From positions 56,759-120,758 of the forward strand of contig CAJJDA010000002.1 in the NCBI GenBank assembly GCA_905182855.1: a stretch of DNA of 64,000 bases, written 5' to 3'. A program made the translations under genes and the position numbers. A model generated the notes under the pieces. That model saw nothing but the letters and a program-made list of their open reading frames with translations, was not told the DNA's origin and ran no database searches. The stretch comes from a gamma proteobacterium HTCC2207. Lineage in GTDB: Bacteria > Pseudomonadota > Gammaproteobacteria > Pseudomonadales > Porticoccaceae. Below, piece by piece: positions 30,749-40,662 of the stretch; position 1 is the stretch's first letter, and each line of letters opens with the position of its first letter.

Positions 30749-31093
30749 TTAAAGATTGTTTACCTGTCTAATACGCGCATACATCATGGACGCACAAAAC
30801 AGGATAACCGACAGCGCTAGCTCTACAATATCTAAGAGAGGAGGTTCACTAACGCTGACATTTTGTATGCCGTTATAGAAATAGAGCAATATCACAAAGC
30901 CCATCCATATAAGCGTGCGCAAGCTATCGTTGAGCATGCCTGGAATAAAAAGCCCCAGAGGTAATAGGCTAATAACATAAATTATCCAGGGGGCGTCTTG
31001 CAGCCAAAGGTGTAGGGTCAAAGTTACCAGTAGCAGTACGTAGCTTGCTCGAGTCAGGAATCTGCTAATGGAAAGTTTCAGTGCAATGGTCAA
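30749..31093 (-). CDS. DUF2069 small membrane protein
   Basis: This 114-residue inner-membrane protein has four hydrophobic segments (about 15-30, 34-51, 58-73 and 87-105). Family marks are PLGLFIPGMLNDSLRTLIWMGF and YFYNGIQN. DUF2069 has no assigned function. It follows wrbA, matching the arsC-wrbA-DUF2069 order of Pseudomonas, and probably shares that transcript. Confidence 0.85.
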   Translation of the reverse strand: MTIALKLSISRFLTRASYVLLLVTLTLHLWLQDAPWIIYVISLLPLGLFIPGMLNDSLRTLIWMGFVILLYFYNGIQNVSVSEPPLLDIVELALSVILFCASMMYARIRQVNNL

Positions 31094-31134
31094 AATTGTA
31101 GATCCTATATTATGTATGGCTATTATCGGTTAGA

Positions 31135-31716
<582 letters not shown>

Positions 31717-32061
31717 CTACAGTAACTCCAATACGTTTTCTGGGGGGCGGCCCAACACGGCCTTATCGCCCACCACCACTATCGGGCGCTCAATTAACTT
31801 CGGGTATTTAACCATGGCATCCAGTAATTGTGCGTCAGTAACCCCGGGCTCGCCTAAGTCTTTGTCTTTAAACTCTTTCTCTGATCGGCGTACCAGATCA
31901 GCGACTCCCAGATTCAGTTTTTGCAGCAAGCCTGTTAAAGCCAGTTTATCTAATGGTGTTTCCAGATACAGCACAATGTCAGGGTTCAGGCCTTTTGACT
32001 GCAATATTTCCAGAGTTTGCCGTGATTTTGAACAGCGGGGATTATGGTAAATAGTGGCCAT
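31717..32061 (-). CDS. arsC: ArsC family (glutaredoxin-dependent) reductase-like protein
   Basis: This 114-residue protein matches ArsC/Spx-like thioredoxin-fold enzymes: the active-site Cys10 in NPRCSKSRQ, RPIVVVGDKAVLGRPPE near the C-terminus with the arsenate-binding Arg, and the full domain length. It would reduce arsenate with glutaredoxin. No ars transporter or regulator is nearby, and the Pseudomonas-like neighbourhood (wrbA, yihY) suggests a housekeeping paralogue, so the arsenate role is uncertain. Confidence 0.88.
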   Translation of the reverse strand: MATIYHNPRCSKSRQTLEILQSKGLNPDIVLYLETPLDKLALTGLLQKLNLGVADLVRRSEKEFKDKDLGEPGVTDAQLLDAMVKYPKLIERPIVVVGDKAVLGRPPENVLELL

Positions 32062-32143
32062 GGACTATCCTGTTACGTAACGGGCTTAGAATCGGTTATT
32101 GTAAGGCCAAAACGAATTAAACCAAACATGGATAAGGTGCTCT

Positions 32144-33403
32144 ATGCGGTCTGTTGTCACAAAAGTAAACGAATACGCAGCCATGCTATGGCATTTTCTA
32201 AGCTACATGGTGTTTCGGTTTAATCGCGATGGCTGTCGCCAGAGTGCCGCGGCACTCACTTATATGAGTCTCTTTGCCATAGTGCCTATGCTGACTCTGA
32301 TGTACAGCATGTTCTCATTAATACCCGCCTTTCAAGATGCGGGCTCGCAGGTCGAAAGTTGGATATTCTCGAAGGTGCTGCCCAGTAGTGGACAAGAGAT
32401 CGCTGGGTATCTCAGGGAGTTTTCCTCTCAGGCACGCAAGTTGAGTTCGGTTGGTGCAGTTATTTTGATGATCACCTCCTATTTAATGCTCGCCAATATA
32501 GAAAAAACATTCAACCATATCTGGGGTACTGATGGCGGTCGCCGAGGTCTCAGTGGGTTCTTATTGTACTGGGCTATTTTAAGCCTTGGGCCATTATTGC
32601 TGGCGGCGGGGGTGGTGATGAAAACATATCTCCTGTCGTTTAGTTTGATGGTTGATGAGGTTGATGCACTGGGAATCGGGCAGTATCTGTTTGCTTATCT
32701 GCCTTGGCTACTGACCTGGATGGCTTTAACTCTTCTATTTATTGCGGTACCAAATTGTAAGGTTAGAGTGCGGCATGCCTTTATTGGGGGGCTCGTCACC
32801 ACTATTTTGTTTGAAAGTGCCAAGGCTCTGTTTGGCGTATTAGTGGCCTATTCTAGCTACACCAGTGTTTACGGCGCGTTTGCTGTTATCCCATTATTTT
32901 TGATTTGGATATACCTGCTTTGGGTGCTTATTTTGATTGGTGCTGAGTTGGTGCGCAGCTTAGAAACCTTTCGATATGAGGGGCATGGCAATAAAATGAC
33001 CGATTTGTTAGCCACTGTCATGGTGCTCTGGCATTGTCGGAAGCTTCAGCAGCAGGGTAGTACCCTGTCTGATCGGTATATTGTCAATGTCGGCTTGGAT
33101 GCAGAACACTGGAAGCGGCTGCGCAATAGTCTGTTGCATCAGTCAATACTCGAAAAAACGGCACTTGGCCACTACGTGCTGATTCGAGATCTGGCTTCCG
33201 TTACCTTGAGCGATGTGGCCGGTTGGCTGGGTGACAATCTCTTGAGCTCCCCGCTGCAGGGAACGGAGAAACTGCTCTCTTCGCATCCTTGGCATATAAA
33301 CTACGAACTACTTATTACAAAAACCCGTACTACCTTAGAGAATAATTTTTCGGTGACGGTTGAAGCGTTGTTTAATGCAGAAAAAATGAGAATTCCAGGG
33401 TGA
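32144..33403 (+). CDS. yihY: YihY/BrkB family inner-membrane protein
   Basis: The 419-residue protein has about six membrane helices between residues 35 and 270. Family motifs include SAAALTYMSLFAIVPML near residue 35, TFNHIWG near 124 and SYTSVYGAFAVIPLFLIWIYL near 240. A soluble C-terminal extension (about 285-419) resembles a winged-helix-like domain seen in some members. It was formerly called ribonuclease BN, but that activity belongs to another gene; the function is unknown. It is divergent from arsC and its stop overlaps the control region of the next gene. Confidence 0.92.
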   Translation: MRSVVTKVNEYAAMLWHFLSYMVFRFNRDGCRQSAAALTYMSLFAIVPMLTLMYSMFSLIPAFQDAGSQVESWIFSKVLPSSGQEIAGYLREFSSQARKLSSVGAVILMITSYLMLANIEKTFNHIWGTDGGRRGLSGFLLYWAILSLGPLLLAAGVVMKTYLLSFSLMVDEVDALGIGQYLFAYLPWLLTWMALTLLFIAVPNCKVRVRHAFIGGLVTTILFESAKALFGVLVAYSSYTSVYGAFAVIPLFLIWIYLLWVLILIGAELVRSLETFRYEGHGNKMTDLLATVMVLWHCRKLQQQGSTLSDRYIVNVGLDAEHWKRLRNSLLHQSILEKTALGHYVLIRDLASVTLSDVAGWLGDNLLSSPLQGTEKLLSSHPWHINYELLITKTRTTLENNFSVTVEALFNAEKMRIPG

Positions 33404-33408
33404 GATAT

Positions 33409-33846
33409 ATGATTAAAAAATTGGTACTAACAAGTCTTTTGCTAATGGGGTGTGCACAGGACCCTCACCGGGTGAGCTATCCATTACTTGGGGGCGACAG
33501 TATTACATTTGGTACCTCGACCAAGCTAACGGTTATTAATTACTGGGCAGTCTGGTGCGGGCCCTGCCGCAAAGAGATCCCAGAGTTTAATCAATTCGCC
33601 AAAGAGCATGCCGACCAAGTGGTCGTATTGGCGGTTAATTTTGATGGCTCAGAGGGAGACGCCCTAAGAGCTGAAATCGAAAAGTTAGGCATTGATTTCC
33701 CTAGTCTGCTGGCGGATCCGCGTGACATTTGGGGGCTTGAACCGGTTAATGTGCTGCCGGAAACTCTGGTGATTGGCACCGACGGTAAATTGCTGCAGCG
33801 AATGATCGGTCCTCAAACTGCAGAGATATTGGAAGCTCTGCTTTAG
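33409..33846 (+). CDS. TlpA/ResA-like thioredoxin-fold lipoprotein
   Basis: The 145-residue product starts with a lipoprotein signal (lipobox LMGC, Cys15). A thioredoxin fold follows, with the active site WCGPCRK (Cys50, Cys53) and the cis-Pro region NVLPETLVIG. It is probably a periplasmic, membrane-tethered disulfide reductase. The start at ATG 33409 is favoured over the GTG three codons earlier, because the sequence upstream (AGGGTGAG) can act as its ribosome site. It directly follows yihY, as in Pseudomonas. Confidence 0.88.
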   Translation: MIKKLVLTSLLLMGCAQDPHRVSYPLLGGDSITFGTSTKLTVINYWAVWCGPCRKEIPEFNQFAKEHADQVVVLAVNFDGSEGDALRAEIEKLGIDFPSLLADPRDIWGLEPVNVLPETLVIGTDGKLLQRMIGPQTAEILEALL

Positions 33847-33955
33847 AGAAATGCCCCTAGCTCACCGCAAATGGGGTATGGGATAAAGTTGTCCTGAGCA
33901 TTACACTACACATAATAACAAAACGCCAAAGCAGCTTATTTAATGAGGGGTATCA

Positions 33956-35375
33956 ATGAAAGATTTACGTCAGTTTTATATCAATGGTCAGTGGGTTGAC
34001 CCAGTCCAGACTAACGATCTCCATGTGGAAAATCCCGCTAATGAAGAGATGATTGCAACTATCTCGTTGGGTGCTGCTGCCGATGTCGAAGCTGCGGTTG
34101 CCTCAGCCAAGGCGGCGTTTACGCTGTATTCTCAAATTAGTGTCGACGAGCGTGTTGCGTTGATGGAGAAGCTACTGCAGATTTACATGTCACGTGTCGA
34201 TGAAATGGCAGCTGCGATCTCCATGGAAATGGGTGCGCCTATTTCTTTTGCCACTGCAGCTCAGGCTGACTGTGGGCGAGGGCATATCGCTACGGCAATA
34301 GAGGCGTTAAAGGTGTTTGAGTTTGAGCGTCAGGTACTTAATACATGTATTGTCAAAGAGCCTATTGGTGTCTGTGGTTTTATTACTCCCTGGAACTGGC
34401 CGATAAACCAGATTACCTGCAAGGTCGCGCCGGCACTGGCCACGGGTTGCACTATGGTGCTTAAGCCCAGCGAAATTGCCCCTATCTCCGGCCACCTATT
34501 TAGTGAAATGGTCCATGAGGCGGGCTTCCCTGCAGGTGTTTACAATATGGTCAATGGCGACGGCCCCGATGTAGGTGCCGTAATTTCTAGCCACCCTGAT
34601 ATTGATATGGTGTCATTTACCGGCTCAACGCGTGCTGGTATTTTGGTGGCTAAAGCGGCGGCGGAAACGGTTAAGCGAGTGACCCAAGAACTGGGTGGCA
34701 AGTCCCCCAATATCATCTTTGAGGATGCCGACCTAGAAGTTGCCGTACGTTCGGGGGTGACTAATATGATGGGCAATACGGGTCAATCCTGCAATGCCCC
34801 CTCGCGTATGTTGGTGCAGGCGTCGGTATATGATCGGGCCGTACAGATTGCCAAGCAGGCAGCTGAAAAGATTAAGGTGGCACAGCCTACTGAAAGAGGG
34901 TTGGCATCTGGGTCCACTATCTAGCCGAGTCCAGTTTGACAAAGTTCAGGGCCTGATCAAAGTCGGTATAGAAGAGGGCGCAGAGCTAGTCGCCGGCGGT
35001 TTGGGCAAGCCGGAGGGATTAGAGACAGGCTATTTTGTTAAGCCGACCGTATTTGCTGGCGCCAATAATCAGATGATGATTGCGCGGGAAGAGATCTTCG
35101 GCCCGGTGCTGACCATGATTCCCTTTGAGACGGAAGAAGACGCGATTGCCATTGCCAATGATACGCCCTATGGATTAGCTGCCTATTTAAGCACGGGCGA
35201 TGATGAGCGCGCTAAGCGCGTCGCAGGAAAGCTGCGTGCCGGTATGGTTAGCCTAAATAGTGCATCGCAAAACTATACAGCGCCCTTTGGCGGCTATAAG
35301 CAATCGGGTAATGGCCGTGAATGGGGTGAGTTTGGCTTTGATGACTTCTTGGAACTTAAAGGCATTTCTAGATAA
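33956..35375 (+). CDS. NAD(P)-dependent aldehyde dehydrogenase, single-base frameshift
   Basis: The repaired protein is 472 residues, normal for the family. Catalytic residues are all present: Asn147 in TPWNWPINQ, Glu245 in QELGGKSPN and Cys279 in GQSCNAPS; the C-terminal EEIFGPVLT is after the break. The frame breaks at the GGG run 34898-34900. Removing one G restores [16 protein letters not shown]. The substrate cannot be told from sequence; closest in style are broad aliphatic aldehyde dehydrogenases. It stands alone between a thioredoxin lipoprotein and a convergent alkyltransferase gene. Confidence 0.93.
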
Positions 35376-35515
35376 AGATCAGATTTCCGCCGATCGTTAT
35401 ACAGGCGCCTCTCAGCATTGAGGGGCCCCGCACTAATAGCCCTAGGACTAAAAAAAACAGTAATGCTAAATCTTTGCTGTTGGGAAGGGGCTGTGATGTG
35501 AAATATTTTTCGCAT

Positions 35516-36343
35516 TCAGCCTCGGGCGGATTCCCAAGCATGGATTAAATGCTTGCGTGTTAAGCCCCAATGATAGCCGCCGATATTGCCACTTTGCTGC
35601 AGGACCCTATGGCAGGGGATGAAGAACGCGATGGGATTAGAGCCTATGGCTGAACCCACCGCCCGAGCTGCCATGGGTTTGCCAACAGCCTTGGCGATAT
35701 GGCTATAGGATCTGAGCGTACCTGCAGGTATTTGCATCAGTGCTCGCCAAACATTAACCTGAAAATTAGTGCCGCAGACGTGCAGTGAAAGTGGACGATC
35801 CACAGGGCCAGTACCTGAGAAGATTCTGTCAATAATCTTCAGTGAGGCCGGCGCGTTGTGGCGCAGTAATGCATTAGGCCATCGTCTTTGCAGATCGGTA
35901 ATATCAGCAGTTAAATCGGCTTGATCAAGAAAAGAGAGCTTGCAGATTCCTCGCGCTGTAGCCGCCACAAAGATATCGCCGAAGGGGCTGTTATGTACCC
36001 CATAATCAATACTCAAGCCGGCACCGCCGGTTTTATATTCTCCAGGGGTAGCCGCTTCCAGTTGCACAAAGTGGTCATAGAGCCTTGAACCGCTGCTAAG
36101 GCCCACCTCATCTGACACAGCGAGTAGTGGCTTAGATTCGCTCAATAGTTGTTTGGCATGTTCTACGGTAAGGATTTGCAGGTATTTCTTTGGCGTGACA
36201 CCGGCCCAGCGGCTAAAGAGGCGCTGAAAGTGAGCGGCGCTAAGTTCTAAATGGGTTGCAACGTCATTTAGGGTCGGCTGTCGACGACTATTAGTGGCTA
36301 TAAAGTCGATAGCATCGGCAATGCGGTGGTAGTCAGATTTCAT
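35516..36343 (-). CDS. AraC-type regulator fused to O6-alkylguanine-DNA alkyltransferase (Ada-like, without the zinc domain)
   Basis: The 275-residue product has an AraC helix-turn-helix domain (about 1-105, ending TPGEYKTGG) followed by an alkyltransferase domain. The latter has the acceptor Cys in FFIPCHRV and the VWRALMQIPAGTLRSY DNA-binding region. It should remove O6-methyl groups from guanine in a suicide reaction. The N-terminal Cys4 zinc domain that lets E. coli Ada sense phosphotriesters is absent. The start at Met 36343 is chosen because a longer frame would run into the permease gene and add 37 unrelated residues. Confidence 0.9.
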   Translation of the reverse strand: MKSDYHRIADAIDFIATNSRRQPTLNDVATHLELSAAHFQRLFSRWAGVTPKKYLQILTVEHAKQLLSESKPLLAVSDEVGLSSGSRLYDHFVQLEAATPGEYKTGGAGLSIDYGVHNSPFGDIFVAATARGICKLSFLDQADLTADITDLQRRWPNALLRHNAPASLKIIDRIFSGTGPVDRPLSLHVCGTNFQVNVWRALMQIPAGTLRSYSHIAKAVGKPMAARAVGSAIGSNPIAFFIPCHRVLQQSGNIGGYHWGLTRKHLIHAWESARG

Positions 36344-36372
36344 CTGCCCCAGTATTGCTGACTTATGGCTAT

Positions 36373-37689
36373 TTATCGACCCGAATCGTGCGACTGGTTG
36401 GCGGAAAAATAATATAGCACCGCACCGGCTGCAATCATGGCGACACCAATCCAACCTTCAATTGGCCGTGAAATGAGTACGTAAATTAATGTCCATAAAG
36501 TAACACTTAGGTAAATCAGCGGTGCAAAAGGATAGGCGAAGGTTTTATATGCCCCTTTGATGTTCATTTTCTTCCAGCGCAGCACAAAGACTCCGATCAC
36601 AGAAAATAGGGTATTCACACCCAGCACAAAACTTGAAAAGATCAGCACCGACTCGAAGGTAGCGCTGACAATAAACACCAGCGCCAAGGCTCCTTGAAAA
36701 ATAATGGCAATCATCGGCACGCCATGGCGGTTTAGGTCAGCGAGTTTGGAAAATAAGCTAAAATCTTCTCCGATAGCCTGGAGCACTCTGGGGCCTGCCA
36801 TGGTCATTGCGCTTACTGTCGAAATTAATAATAGAGCCAAAATGGCGCCCATTGCCTTGCCGCCATTGGCACCTAAGGCATGGTCTGCGACTATGACCCC
36901 CACCTCGAGTTTCCCCTCGAGGATTGAGATTGGCGCTGCGCTTAAAAAGGTAAAATTTAGCATCAGATACAGCGCCATGACTATGCATGTCCCTACCAGT
37001 AATACTATAGGGAGACTACGCTGGGGGTTTTCTAATTCACTGGTGACATAGGTCGCCGAGTTCCAGCCGGTATAGGCATAATTGACGTAGATCAACGCCA
37101 CCGCGAAAGCGCCACTAAAGATAAGCTTCTCATCGCCGGCTTGAGGCGAAAAATCGGCGGCTTGATAGGTGCCACCCCAAATAAAAATAACCGCGCAAAA
37201 TAGCAGAATTAGCAACACTTTCAGCGCAGTAAATGCCTGCTGAACGCTGCTGCTGGTCTGCCGAGATAGGCAGTGAACGGCGGTTAATAAAATGACCAGT
37301 GCCATTGCCGATCCGGTGGGTGAGATGTTAGGGAATACAGCAGACAGATAGGCGCCAAAGGTCATGGCAGCTAGCGCAACCGGAGCGGCAAAGCCAACGG
37401 TGGCGGATACCCAGCCGGAGATAAATCCGGCGCAGGGGTGGTAGAGTCGAGTTAAAAAGTTATATTCACCGCCGGACCGAGGCAAATTTGCCCCTAGTTC
37501 AGCATAGGTGAGGGCGCCACAAAGGGCCGTAATGCCACCGACAAACCACAGCATCATCAACACAAAAAAGGATTGGATCCCTAGCAATTGAAAGCCCAGG
37601 CTAGTAAATACGCCGGTGCCAACCATGTTGGCGACCACAACGGAGATACCTGTCGTTTTTGAAAATGTTTGCACTGGACGGTTAACCAA
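36373..37689 (-). CDS. APC superfamily amino-acid permease
   Basis: The 438-residue inner-membrane protein has about twelve hydrophobic helices. The N-terminal VVVANMVGTGVFTSLG stretch and ELGANLPRSGGEYNFLTR near residue 65 are typical of the amino acid-polyamine-organocation superfamily. The substrate is not evident. It lies 29 bases upstream of the alkyltransferase gene on the same strand and diverges from the DUF3604 gene. No lesion was found. Confidence 0.9.
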   Translation of the reverse strand: MVNRPVQTFSKTTGISVVVANMVGTGVFTSLGFQLLGIQSFFVLMMLWFVGGITALCGALTYAELGANLPRSGGEYNFLTRLYHPCAGFISGWVSATVGFAAPVALAAMTFGAYLSAVFPNISPTGSAMALVILLTAVHCLSRQTSSSVQQAFTALKVLLILLFCAVIFIWGGTYQAADFSPQAGDEKLIFSGAFAVALIYVNYAYTGWNSATYVTSELENPQRSLPIVLLVGTCIVMALYLMLNFTFLSAAPISILEGKLEVGVIVADHALGANGGKAMGAILALLLISTVSAMTMAGPRVLQAIGEDFSLFSKLADLNRHGVPMIAIIFQGALALVFIVSATFESVLIFSSFVLGVNTLFSVIGVFVLRWKKMNIKGAYKTFAYPFAPLIYLSVTLWTLIYVLISRPIEGWIGVAMIAAGAVLYYFSANQSHDSGR

Positions 37690-37837
37690 ACAGGACTTTG
37701 ACGGGCACTTTACAGCACCGTTTTGAATCGGCCAAGTACCTCCCCAAAATACTTGTCATTGTGACAATTACGCACTCAAAATCACCAAAATAGTTTAAGC
37801 TATGGACTATTAAAATAAAAAATATTTGGGGTCCATC

Positions 37838-39752
37838 ATGATGGCAGGTGTACGTATAGCAATGGGTGCTGTGGCTTTGTGCCTACTGAGCGCTGCGGCT
37901 GCGGCTGAAGATTCGATACCGGACTCTATGCAGGTATATTTTGGCGATACGCATCTACACACGTCCTATTCTTTTGATGCCTTTTTGAACAACAATCACA
38001 GTGCTGATCCCGACACCGCCTATCGATGGGCCAAAGGCCAGCCGGTCATTCATCCCTATAACCGAGCTAGAGTGCAGATCGAGACCCCGTTGGATTTTTT
38101 GGTCGTGTCGGACCATGCAGAAATGCTGGGTGTGATGCGCGCTTTTTATGAGAACACAGCTGAATTGGTGGATCTTGGTTGGTACGGGAACCTCAAGCGT
38201 TGGTATTTCATTAAAAAGATGAATCAAGCGATTGAAGAGGATGCAGGACTGCAGTTCTTTGGCCGTTTTTTACCCAAAGCAAAGGCCGTAAAAGGTCACG
38301 CAGATCCCGCCGCAGATCCGAGTAATAATATTGGTGATATGAATATTTTTGGAGACATTGCGCCGATCAGTGTCAATGCCTGGGAATCTATTGTAGCCAG
38401 TGCGGAGCGCCACAATGATCCGGGGACCTTTACTAGTTTGTTGGGCTGGGAGTGGAGTTCTATCCCGACAGGCGCTAATTTACACCGTATCGTTATCACC
38501 CCTGATGGTGCCGATAAAGCGACTCAATTTTTACCCTATGGCTCGGACAAGAGTCAGTACCCCGAAGATCTGTGGCAGTGGCTAGATGACACGCAGGCCC
38601 GCACCGGTGCGCGATTTCTGGCTATTCCGCACAACTCCAATATATCAAAGGGTATATGTTTGATACCTCTAGTCTTAGAGGGGTGCCTATCACCGCCGAT
38701 TATGCGCGCCGTCGAGTGGCTTGGGAGCCGATTGTAGAGGTGACACAGACTAAGGGCGATAGTGAGACACGCAGTGACTTTTCACCGGATGATGAGTTTG
38801 CCGATTTTGAAAACTACGATCATTATATTCAGTTGGGCCAAGACGCTTATACTGCCAGCAGCGCAGACTTTATTCGACCAGCACTAAAAAGGGGTCTAGC
38901 GATTGAGCAAAAAGTGGGCGTAAATCCCTATAAATTTGGTCTAATTGGCTCCACGGATTCGCATTCTGGGCTGTCTTCACCTGAGGAGAGGAACTTTTGG
39001 GGAAAAATGGCCAAGGATTCAACCCCCGAAACCAAATTGCGCGTGGGCAAAAGCCCTATAACGAGTAATGGTTATGATATGTCTGCCTCGGGGCTTGCCG
39101 CTGTTTGGGCTGCGGAGAACACCCGTGAGGCGATTTACGCAGCGTTTAAGCGCAAAGAGGTCTATGCCACCAGCGGTCCGCGCCTGCGGTTCAGATGTTT
39201 GCCGGCTGGCAATTTCCTGTCGGATGCCGAAAATGCCGAGAACTTTGCAGCTATAGGCTACTCAGTAGGCGTGCCCATGGGGGGTGACTTGATGCCTCAG
39301 AGGGCGAAGCTAGATCGCCAAGCTTCTTGGTGCGTGCGGTGAAGGATCCGATGGATGCCAATTTGGATCGTGTACAGATGGTAAAGGGTTGGGTTGACGA
39401 GAGCGGCGAACAGCACGAGCAGGTATACAATATCGCTTGGTCAAAGGGTGAGGGTCAGCAGCCTCGATTGCTGGACGCTGAGGGTAACTTGCCTGCAGTT
39501 GGCAATACGGTTGACCTCAATTCCGGGCGTTATAGCAATAGTATTGGCCAGGCTGAGTTGGCGGTGCGCTGGATTGATCCTAACTTTAACCCACAGCACT
39601 CAGCTTTTTATTATGTTCGTGTCCTGCAAATTCCAACTGCCAGAAATGCACTGTATGACAGTATTGCGCTGGAGTTGGAGCAGCCGCCAAGGGGACCAAA
39701 AACTATTCAGGAGCGAGCCTACAGCTCACCTATTTGGTATAGCCCTATTTAA
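37838..39752 (+). CDS. DUF3604 protein, predicted exported PHP-like metallo-hydrolase, two frameshifts
   Basis: The repaired protein is about 638 residues with a signal peptide (1-23). The PHP-like metal motif GDTHLHTSYS gives His39 and His41. Further likely ligands are SDHAE near residue 90, the His in IPHNSN near 268, and GSTDSHSG near 375. DUF3604 has no proven function, but this pattern resembles PHP phosphoesterases. The frame breaks twice: the G-run at 38650-38652 needs one more base, and one base is missing near 39296. Both look like sequencing deletions. ATG 37838 is preferred over TTG 37826. It heads a three-gene cassette with a PpiC-like gene and a HupE/UreJ-like gene. Confidence 0.87.
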
Positions 39753-39775
39753 AAGCAAAGGATTGGGCGAGAATT

Positions 39776-40660
39776 ATGAAAGCAGCTATCAGCAGACTTG
39801 CACGAGAGCCACTGTTCCAGTTTTTGTTTGTGGCGGTGTTACTGTTCGGTGGCGAGCGACTTATTAATGCTGACGACTATGCTAATGCGCAATTTCAGAT
39901 CTCGATTGACGATGGGACATTGGTTCAGTTTATGCAGCTTCGTGCCAAGACCTTTAAGCCGGCAGATGCAATGGCGGCGCTGAAAGCGCTCAGTGCGTCA
40001 GAGCGACAACTGTTAATCGACGATTACGCTAGAGCTGAGGTGTTATTTCGTGAGGCGATGGCACTCAATTTAGATAAAAATGACCAAATTATCCGTCGTC
40101 GTTTAATTCAAAAAATGGATTATCTAGCACAGGGTTTTTATGATGAATCAACGCCTCTGACCGATGCAGATCTACAAACTTACTACGAACAGCATCGGCA
40201 GGACTATCAGAAAGCGGCCGAAGCGACTTTCACCCACGTTTTTATTTCGTCCGAACGTCGTTCCGTCAATGAGACAAAGGCGCAAGCAAGCACATTACAG
40301 CAAGAGCTGAATCGCACAGAGACGCCCTTTGAAAACGCTGCGCGTCATGGTGAACGGTTTCTTTACAACCGCAACTATGTCAATCGCCAAGACGATGAAA
40401 TCAGTAGTCACTTTGGTAGCCAATTTCAGGAGCAGTTATTCGCCTTAGAGCCGGACGAGAGATGGCAGGGCCCCATCCAGTCTAATTTCGGCTGGCATCT
40501 AGTTTTGCTAGTAAAGAATACACCAGCCTACATTCCTGAGTTGATGGCTATTGGCTCGGCAGTATTTGCCGATGCCCAGCGACAGCAGCAGCGGTCAATC
40601 AAGCGACAGGCTATTTTCAAACTAATGGCGAAATACCAGATTACCGATAAGAGCCAATAA
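39776..40660 (+). CDS. Membrane-anchored PpiC/parvulin-type peptidyl-prolyl isomerase
   Basis: The 294-residue protein has one N-terminal membrane helix (about 12-28), a SurA/PrsA-like helical region, and a C-terminal parvulin-like domain (about 145-255) with FTHVFIS, FENAARHGE and GPIQSNFGWHLVLL. It would act in the periplasm as a foldase for exported proteins. It lies 23 bases after the DUF3604 stop and two bases before the HupE-like gene. The tight spacing suggests that its client is the DUF3604 protein; this is inference. Confidence 0.85.
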   Translation: MKAAISRLAREPLFQFLFVAVLLFGGERLINADDYANAQFQISIDDGTLVQFMQLRAKTFKPADAMAALKALSASERQLLIDDYARAEVLFREAMALNLDKNDQIIRRRLIQKMDYLAQGFYDESTPLTDADLQTYYEQHRQDYQKAAEATFTHVFISSERRSVNETKAQASTLQQELNRTETPFENAARHGERFLYNRNYVNRQDDEISSHFGSQFQEQLFALEPDERWQGPIQSNFGWHLVLLVKNTPAYIPELMAIGSAVFADAQRQQQRSIKRQAIFKLMAKYQITDKSQ

Positions 40661-40662
40661 TA

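Noticed and set aside
35400..35470. Hairpin GCCTCTCA/TGAGGGGC between the aldehyde dehydrogenase and the alkyltransferase gene as a terminator
   Set aside because: The stem is real but no T-run follows on either strand, so I could not support it as a terminator.
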